Assembly: GCA_022494885.1 (NCBI GenBank)
Contig: JAGVSM010000844.1
Span: 62,001-126,000, forward strand
Direction of reading: 5' to 3'
Source: Micrasema longulum
Taxonomy: Eukaryota > Arthropoda > Insecta > Trichoptera > Brachycentridae
DNA: 64,000 nt
Shown: positions 62,101 through 64,000 of the stretch, piece after piece
Position numbering within the stretch: the stretch's first letter is position 1
Layout of the letters: each line of letters opens with the position of its first letter
Position numbers and translations under genes: made by a program
Notes under the pieces: model-generated
Database searches by the model: none
Told to the model about the DNA's origin: nothing
The model's input: only the letters and a program-made list of their open reading frames with translations

Positions 62101-63345
62101 TATAGGTTTATATCATTTAAGGTTTGTGTAACATATTCTATCTTTTTAGATGTCTTAATATTTGACTATAGGAACAATTCTACAGAATTTAGTTTCACAG
62201 GAAGCGTTAATGGAAAATTGTAGCAATATTCTCACCTTTGCATTACCCATAGGCAACGGTGCTGTACTTGTTACACCTGATGATGTTATGGTGCTGCACG
62301 ATATCAGAGCTTCGGCATCCAATTCCATCTACATTTAAAATTGATTTTGTTTTAAACAAAATTTAAAATAACATAAAATCCAATTTTGGTAACTTATTTA
62401 TTTACTTTAAAAATGTATTTATACATTTTTATATCCTCAAGTATCGTTCGTCTTTTATTTAGAATACATATTTAAGATATATTTCTTGTAGGCAAAACTG
62501 CCCATTCTAAGTACCTAAATTTACACATTTAACAACAGTTTTTAGTACATAAGTGATTTAAAATGGGAATGCCACGTACTAAACATAACAAAAAAACTGA
62601 TTCAATTATCTCCTTAATTAAAAAAGCTATCTCATATAATATAACACCGAATATGCGAATGAAAATATACAAATCCTATATCAGACCAGCTCTCGTATAC
62701 AGATTTCAGATACGGAATCTTAATTTTGCTAAGGAAATCAACTTGTTGAAAAGAGTTAAAAGAAAAGCCACAAAGCTGTCGCCAAGCCTGAAATGACTTC
62801 CATATATGCAGAGACTGGAAACTCTCAATATCACAACGCAGCAGGAACGGCGAGAAAGAGGCGACTTGATGGAGACGTAAATTACTCAACAGTCACAAGT
62901 TTGGATTCCATGTTCAAACTTAAAAGTGATGCTCGACTTTGACGTCAGTATCAGGCTGGAGAAAACCAGATTAAATCTAAACCCACGGAAGCATTTCCTG
63001 ACCAATAGGATTGTTGATGGTTGGAATAAGCTGCCACAGGAGCTGGTCTCAATGTGTAGTCTCAATAACTTAAAAAATGAACTAGATTCATTTTGGAAAT
63101 AATATTTTTGGATATAAAATTATAATACACCAACAACTAACTTTTGTTAAAACAGATTTAAACAGCTTTAAGCAACATTTTATTATCACCCTTAAAATAT
63201 GTATATTATTATCTATTATAATGAAATTAAACATATGTACTGAGTTAAAATACAGTAAACTTACCGGGGTGGTTATCATTTGCGGAGAAGGAGGAGTTTG
63301 TGAATTTTGTCCCATTAGCCTCTGTTGGTTTTGTCGCTGAGTTAC
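38066..63345 (-). CDS. ARID2: ARID2/Bap170 (PBAF/PBAP subunit), last 16 coding exons
   Basis: ARID2 (BAF200; fly Bap170) is the defining DNA-binding subunit of the PBAF/PBAP SWI/SNF chromatin-remodelling complex. Sixteen exons on the minus strand join in phase to 803 codons plus TGA (38066-38068). The ARID and RFX-like domains lie beyond 64000. Present in order: a low-complexity linker (local residues 1-329), a 264-residue Gln/Asn-rich exon (330-593), two C2H2 fingers of identical C-x4-C-x12-H-x4-H spacing (Cys610/Cys615/His628/His633 and Cys641/Cys646/His659/His664), a Pro/Gly-rich GC-rich linker, and the conserved C-terminal region ([37 protein letters not shown]). Human ARID2 has the same finger pair (C-L-W-E-G-C) and the same end ([13 protein letters not shown]). 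The call is strong; the 5' gene structure is not visible. Confidence 0.93.
38217..38705. repeat. Foldback repeat family A, long copy
   Basis: It contains ACTAGGCAACGCCTGATAAC, GGATGTTCAAACATAGGC, AAAGTGGCCACTTAAACCAG and AATGCCTAGACTTCCATATT in the order seen at 43.4-43.9 kb. The minus strand is open for 104 codons ([20 protein letters not shown]). It lies in the last ARID2 intron. Confidence 0.65.
38741..39145. mobile_element. pogo/Tigger-like element, 405 bp
   Basis: The left side CAGAACTCCAACTATCCGAA and the right side CCAATTATCCGAATGG...AATTCTACTG are inverted; the right end is beside TA. TATCCGAA repeats near both ends. No transposase frame. Confidence 0.55.
39703..39794 (-). CDS. ARID2: ARID2 exon o: conserved C-terminal region
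   Basis: Acceptor tctttcag|GAT, donor CGCAG|gtaata. Encodes [19 protein letters not shown] and [11 protein letters not shown], matching [22 protein letters not shown] in human ARID2. Its distance of 5.4 kb from exon n shows how repeats enlarged the intron. Confidence 0.95.
40120..40273. mobile_element. PIF/Harbinger-like MITE, 148 bp
   Basis: Element 40123-40270 starts GGGCGTTACTTATAAA and ends TTTACGAGTAAGGCCC, with nested inverted repeats (AAAGTTACGCC and GGCGTAACTTT; AGTGGTAGAATAAG and CTTATTCTACCACT). TTA flanks both ends (40120-40122, 40271-40273), the 3-bp target used by PIF/Harbinger. Confidence 0.65.
40384..41034. repeat. Inverted-repeat element family B, complete copy
   Basis: The left arm (GAGGAACTTCAGCCCTACGG, AAATTGGATAC, ATGTTTTCTTAC, AAGAGCATTCAATTGTA) and the right arm (TAATTAAATGCTCTAATTTT, TAAGAAAACAT, ATATCCAATTTCCGTAGC, CTGAACCTCCTCAT) are inverted copies of about 105 bases. 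The interior matches 2140-2340. The superfamily is undetermined. Confidence 0.7.
41757..41995 (-). mobile_element. tRNA-derived SINE family 2
   Basis: The right part, reversed, is a tRNA-like head with B box CGGGTTCGATTCC; then CAGTCTTACGCTTCAGAACC and GTGATGCATAGGGC follow in the family-2 order. It lies in an ARID2 intron. Confidence 0.65.
42348..43032. mobile_element. TIR element of unknown superfamily, about 680 bp
   Basis: The left end ATATCGTCGCCGTTTATGAA, then AAGTCACTAAACCC, and the right end GGGTTAGTGACTTTTGCTTG, then AACGGCGACGATAT, are inverted over about 33 bases. A third AGTCACTAAACC-type segment lies inside at about 42.78 kb. No transposase frame seen. A solo end occurs at 28.77 kb. 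Confidence 0.6.
43035..43875. repeat. Foldback repeat family A, with both arms
   Basis: The forward arm 43368-43600 (GAGAGGGAAAACATTTTTGA, GGAAGTCTAGGCATTTACAG, GGTTTAAGTGGCCACTT) and the reverse arm 43690-43800 (AAGTGGCCACTTAAACCAGC, CTGTAAATGCCTAGACTTCC) could fold together. A diverged fragment lies at 43.05-43.10 kb. Confidence 0.7.
43880..43930 (-). mobile_element. SINE family 2 tail fragment
   Basis: CCCGATGGTACATAGGGCAC and TGCATTGATAACTGATCAAAG match the family-2 3' region in reverse sense. Confidence 0.45.
44560..45010. repeat. Cluster of AACAGTTT/AACTGTTT motifs
   Basis: At least a dozen AACAGTT or AACTGTT heptamers lie within 450 bases in both orientations, for example AGTAACAGTTACTGTTACA, TAAACTGTTTCTTGTTAC and AAGAAACAGTTTCACATA. 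The segment begins AGAGATGGGCATTTC, like a hAT end. No opposite end was identified. Confidence 0.5.
45165..45356 (-). CDS. ARID2: ARID2 exon n: GC-rich linker and start of the C-terminal region
   Basis: Acceptor attccag|GCC, donor ATG|gttcgt, 64 codons: [18 protein letters not shown], a Gly/Pro/Ser-rich stretch, then [18 protein letters not shown] and NPRELM. It aligns with the S-A-A-L-M-A-L-R-R segment of ARID2. The Pro/Gly stretch is almost pure G and C. The donor is weak, but phase and homology support it. Confidence 0.87.
45500..45548 (-). mobile_element. tRNA-like SINE head fragment
   Basis: Reversed, GGCCTCCGTGATGTAGTGGT and GGACGCTTGATTCAC resemble the family-2 head (GGCCTCGTGACGTAGTGGTC). 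Confidence 0.4.
45806..45959 (-). CDS. ARID2: ARID2 exon m: zinc finger 1 end and finger 2
   Basis: Acceptor atacag|G, donor GAG|gtaaag. Encodes [17 protein letters not shown] (His628, His633), then [19 protein letters not shown] and THLQDRHC (Cys641, Cys646, His659, His664). Human ARID2 has [26 protein letters not shown], a decisive match. Confidence 0.96.
46310..47115 (+). mobile_element. LINE 3' end: ORF2 C-terminus plus 3' UTR
   Basis: An open frame (123 codons, 46321-46692) reads [54 protein letters not shown] and [20 protein letters not shown], the C-terminal arrangement of jockey/CR1-like LINEs. The 3' UTR (GTGTCCTCGGCACGGGTAAC) ends in an A-rich tail. It is 5'-truncated in an ARID2 intron and antisense to the gene, one of the better preserved copies here. 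Confidence 0.75.
47279..47349 (-). CDS. ARID2: ARID2 exon l: zinc finger 1, first half
   Basis: Acceptor ttttag|AAA, donor GATAC|gtaagt. Encodes [19 protein letters not shown] and RGCD, including the Cys pair of finger 1 (Cys610, Cys615). Compare K-P-F-V-C-L-W-Q-S-C in vertebrate ARID2. Confidence 0.93.
47427..48218 (-). CDS. ARID2: ARID2 exon k: Gln/Asn-rich region (local residues 330-593)
   Basis: Acceptor tttttttag|AGT, donor ATT|gtgagt, 264 codons without a stop. The middle is a degenerate tandem repeat of about five to seven residues built on N-Q-Q followed by two aliphatic residues ([20 protein letters not shown] and so on). This composition is typical of Gln-rich activation or condensate-forming domains; human ARID2 is also Gln-rich in this region. 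The opposite strand is open for 240 codons only because of the repeat periodicity. Confidence 0.92.
48715..48775 (+). mobile_element. SINE family 1 head fragment
   Basis: GAGTTGTGGTCCCGTGGTAG and GTCCGAGGTTCAAATCC resemble the A and B boxes of family 1. Confidence 0.45.
49205..49975 (+). mobile_element. LINE 3' end with Penelope-type segment at its left
   Basis: The left part (ACTAACTTTATGGTTATTCA, AACTTTGTTTTTAACCGCC, ACCGACCGGTATGAATTC) is the shared Penelope/foldback terminus. From 49.33 kb an ORF2 C-terminus follows: [40 protein letters not shown] and [16 protein letters not shown]. The 3' UTR ends GAGCCCTCTGGGCGTTTATT plus AAATAAATAAAT. Confidence 0.7.
50977..51093 (-). CDS. ARID2: ARID2 exon j (local residues 291-329)
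   Basis: Acceptor tttaag|GTG, donor CAG|gtacat, 39 codons: [20 protein letters not shown] then [19 protein letters not shown]. Start of the Gln-rich region. Confidence 0.87.
51519..52034 (-). mobile_element. Internally deleted mariner-like element
   Basis: The ends TATACGGGGTTTGATCGATA and (reversed) TATACGAGGGTTGATTGATA are inverted, continuing ATGCTCCGCCC / ATGCTCCACCC. The minus strand encodes the C-terminal piece of a mariner transposase: [20 protein letters not shown] then [13 protein letters not shown] and WLAEVG...RWKKCIQV, matching the S-D-L-A-P-S-D-Y-H-L-F catalytic end. About 515 bp remain where an intact element is about 1.3 kb, and the frame is broken near its start. Confidence 0.85.
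52100..52799. mobile_element. TTAA-flanked inverted-repeat element (piggyBac-like MITE candidate)
   Basis: TTAA occurs at 52100-52103 and 52796-52799. Inside, GGAGTAAAGCCACTCCAG on the left and (reversed) GGGTTAAAGCCACTTCAG on the right are inverted, and both run on into GAA/GCGCTTCAA-type bases. TTAA duplication is the signature of piggyBac. No transposase is recognisable; an 83-codon open frame inside is unidentified. Confidence 0.55.
52675..52737. repeat. Perfect 19-bp inverted repeat (hairpin)
   Basis: GTGAGGTTGACAGGTCCGA at 52675-52693 and its exact complement at 52719-52737 are separated by 25 bases. The arms are GC-rich in an AT-rich setting and lie near the right end of the TTAA-flanked element. 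Confidence 0.85.
53009..53100 (-). CDS. ARID2: ARID2 exon i (local residues 260-290)
   Basis: Acceptor tttcag|GA, donor ACA|gtaagt. Encodes [19 protein letters not shown] and [11 protein letters not shown]; phases match. Confidence 0.85.
53262..53400 (+). repeat. Family A internal fragment
   Basis: TTCAATTCTTCCATCTGTTG, AAAGAGCTGAAAG and TTACTAGGCAACAC match the interior of family A (compare 43.52-43.62 kb). Confidence 0.55.
53510..53955. repeat. Foldback repeat family A, compact copy with both arms
   Basis: Left arm 53514-53625 (GAGAGGGAAAACAATTTTGA, TCATTGGCTGGTTTAAGTGG) and right arm 53760-53865 (AAAGTGGCCACTTAAACCAG, CTTCTCAAAAACGTTTTCCC) are inverted over about 100 bases. The ends are TGCAGCAGAGAGG and CATACTCAAAACATTGTTAA. 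Confidence 0.75.
54058..54958. mobile_element. pogo-like element with CENP-B-type transposase remnant
   Basis: The ends CAGTCAAACTTGGTTA and TAACCAAGTTTGACTG are perfect 16-bp inverted repeats. On the minus strand, 54124-54363 reads [20 protein letters not shown] and EVCKKFSLS, similar to the N-terminal CENP-B/pogo helix-turn-helix (E-K-x-x-I-I-x-x-I-E-x-G-x-x-x-x-x-V-C-K-x-F-x-L-S). The rest of the transposase is absent, so it is a 901-bp deleted copy. Confidence 0.75.
55845..55935 (-). mobile_element. SINE family 1 head
   Basis: Reversed, it reads GTGGTTCTGTGGCTAGTGTT, GGACTCACGGATCAAAG and CGTGGTTCGAATCCCACTC with a perfect B box (GGTTCGAATCC). It is the best-preserved family-1 head but lacks a full cloverleaf. 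Confidence 0.6.
56396..56494 (-). CDS. ARID2: ARID2 exon h (local residues 227-260)
   Basis: Acceptor tactag|GA, donor CAAG|gtaatc. Encodes [20 protein letters not shown] and [12 protein letters not shown]; phases match on both sides. Confidence 0.85.
56675..56885 (+). mobile_element. Possible mariner transposase N-terminal remnant
   Basis: A broken frame reads [20 protein letters not shown] then [14 protein letters not shown], loosely resembling the H-F-R-x-x-L-L-x-x-F start of mariner transposases. Weak evidence. Confidence 0.3.
57560..57716 (-). CDS. ARID2: ARID2 exon g (local residues 175-227)
   Basis: Acceptor gttctag|TTG, donor CACG|gtgagt. Encodes [18 protein letters not shown] and, later, [18 protein letters not shown]. 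More GC-rich than the introns. Leaves one base of Gly227. Confidence 0.87.
57960..58265 (-). mobile_element. tRNA-derived SINE family 2
   Basis: Reversed, the head GTAGCCTAGTGGTTGGCACA with a B-box-like GAGTTTGATTCCGAGG is followed by the body (GGTGCAATATATTATTGTTC, GGCACCTGAAGCGTAAGACT). It lies in an ARID2 intron. Confidence 0.65.
58344..58418 (-). CDS. ARID2: ARID2 exon f (local residues 150-174)
   Basis: Acceptor cttcaag|GAG, donor TTG|gtgaga, 25 codons: [20 protein letters not shown] and DEEDL. A short Ala-rich acidic helix in phase 0. Confidence 0.85.
59246..59380 (-). CDS. ARID2: ARID2 exon e (local residues 105-149)
   Basis: Acceptor tttccag|AAC, donor ACT|gtgagt, 45 codons: [15 protein letters not shown], then charged [14 protein letters not shown] and IKKPR. 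The K-x-L-A-x-L-L-E short helix followed by a basic, nuclear-localisation-like end recalls the linker of ARID2. Confidence 0.87.
59905..60165 (+). mobile_element. tRNA-derived SINE family 2, best copy
   Basis: The head GGCCTCGTGACGTAGTGGTC and B box AGGTTCGATTCCCGAC are followed by CCTGGACTGGTACCTGAAGC, TACGCCGCGATTGGTTTACC and CAGTGCCCTATGCACCATCA, ending GGAATGATGATGAC. This order defines the family and matches at least six other fragments in the window. Confidence 0.75.
60243..60655 (-). mobile_element. Non-LTR retrotransposon ORF2 C-terminus
   Basis: The minus strand ends [20 protein letters not shown] then [13 protein letters not shown] and TAA at 60243-60245, the usual D-R-x-x-W-R-S end of ORF2. 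Upstream, [17 protein letters not shown] recalls the G-H-V-x-R-M-x-E segment, with frameshifts between. A decayed antisense insertion in ARID2. Confidence 0.7.
61076..61143 (-). CDS. ARID2: ARID2 exon d (local residues 82-104)
   Basis: Acceptor ctatag|AA, donor GCA|gtaagt. Encodes [18 protein letters not shown] and TSNA; joins its neighbours in phase. Confidence 0.82.
61353..61422 (-). CDS. ARID2: ARID2 exon c (local residues 59-82)
   Basis: Acceptor atttag|AAT, donor GCAG|gtaata. Encodes [20 protein letters not shown] and EFA, leaving one base of Glu82. Confidence 0.8.
62236..62328 (-). CDS. ARID2: ARID2 exon b (local residues 28-58)
   Basis: Acceptor aatgtag|ATG, donor AAAG|gtgaga, 31 codons: [18 protein letters not shown] and a Ser/Thr-rich continuation. 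Phase 0 at both ends. Confidence 0.8.
62540..63112 (+). mobile_element. Decayed LINE ORF2 C-terminus
   Basis: A first open piece (62563-62796) reads [20 protein letters not shown] and [16 protein letters not shown]; after frameshifts, [12 protein letters not shown] and [20 protein letters not shown] then [12 protein letters not shown] and a stop. These are the P-x-L-x-Y, R-V-x-R-x-A-T-K and N-x-x-V-x-x-W-N-x-L-P motifs of jockey/CR1-type LINEs. It lies between ARID2 exons a and b. Confidence 0.75.
63265..63345 (-). CDS. ARID2: ARID2 exon a (local residues 1-27)
   Basis: Acceptor ttaaag|GTA, donor CCG|gtaagt, 27 codons in phase 0: [20 protein letters not shown] then PQMITTP. Low-complexity Gln/Pro sequence; identity depends on chaining to later exons. 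Confidence 0.8.
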
Positions 63346-63749
63346 CTTTAAAAAGATCAACCAAATGTACAACTCATTTTTATCATGCTAAAAATGCAGA
63401 TATGACTATAAATGAATGAAGCTAAATAAATCAATTAAAAAAATATATTATAAATACTAGTATTAAATTGGGGAGGTCCCCAATAAAAAACAAAAAAAAC
63501 ATATATCTATCTCTCCTTGAAAAACAACGTTTTTATTTCCAAAATTTACAAGATTCGACATAGTTGAATTTTTCGACAAATTAAAATTTGATTCCTATAA
63601 GAATGCGTCAATTTTAGCTTTGAAATATAAGTATATTTGGTTTACTACCGTAAATATATGCCGAATATTTTTTATTTTATATGTTCTATAATTTTTATTT
63701 AATTAAATTTTTTCTATAAAATTAAGAACTTATTAAGATCTTTAATTAT

Positions 63750-63895
63750 TAACTTGGTAAGACTTATTCTATACCTTTGTTCTAATTTAAGTATTATTTT
63801 TTATATTTAAAAATTATTTTTTGCTAAAATTACATGTATGTAAACTGTGCAAATTGGCTTAGGCCGTTAATGAATAAATAAAATAAAATAAATGA
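63750..63895 (+). mobile_element. LINE 3' terminus
   Basis: AAACTGTGCAAATTGGCTTA, then GGCCGTTAATG and an AAATAAAATAAAATAA tail look like a retrotransposon 3' end. No coding part is recognised. Confidence 0.4.
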
Positions 63896-64000
63896 GGGTA
63901 TCGGAAGCAAATTTAGAAATCTCCACCAAAAACGGAAAATTATTTATTGATGCCAAAATAAACTATACATAAAAACCTACCTACCTAAATAATAGCGTAA

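Overview
The window is nuclear DNA from an animal, almost certainly an arthropod and most likely an insect (this placement is inference). It shows split genes with GT-AG introns, very AT-rich non-coding DNA, arthropod-style tRNA-derived SINEs, many decayed non-LTR retrotransposons, and mariner, pogo, hAT and PIF/Harbinger-like DNA transposons. No bacterial operons, CRISPR arrays, rRNA genes or intact tRNA genes are visible.

Three conserved genes were assembled by hand from splice sites, with reading phase checked at every junction. (1) Positions 1-6884, + strand: the 3' end of a kinesin-II motor subunit gene, closest to KIF3A (Klp64D). Only the end of the stalk and the tail are present. (2) Positions 13602-34846, + strand: a complete 17-exon NAT10 gene (RNA cytidine acetyltransferase, 994 codons plus stop). 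(3) Positions 63345-38066, - strand: the last 16 coding exons (803 codons plus stop) of ARID2 (Bap170), the PBAF/PBAP SWI/SNF subunit. It includes a 264-codon Gln/Asn-rich exon and a pair of C2H2 zinc fingers. Its ARID-bearing 5' half lies beyond the right edge. KIF3A and NAT10 are in tandem; NAT10 and ARID2 converge, with about 3.2 kb between their stop codons.

Layout: 1-6.9 kb KIF3A with LINE, SINE and foldback repeats in its introns; 6.9-13.5 kb intergenic with LINE and SINE remnants; 13.6-34.8 kb NAT10, whose introns carry pogo-like, SINE, LINE and Penelope/hammerhead-like insertions; 34.9-38.0 kb convergent intergenic region with a clear hAT element (8-bp target duplication) and one doubtful small ORF; 38.1-63.3 kb ARID2, with introns full of LINE 3' ends, a deleted mariner, a TTAA-flanked inverted-repeat element, two pogo-like elements, foldback elements and SINEs.

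The three genes act in unrelated processes (ciliary/axonal transport, RNA acetylation and ribosome biogenesis, chromatin remodelling); nothing suggests they work together. The most unusual signals are a dispersed repeat family with hammerhead-ribozyme-like hairpins sharing a non-canonical extra core base, nested insertions with readable target duplications, and the prion-like Gln/Asn exon of ARID2.
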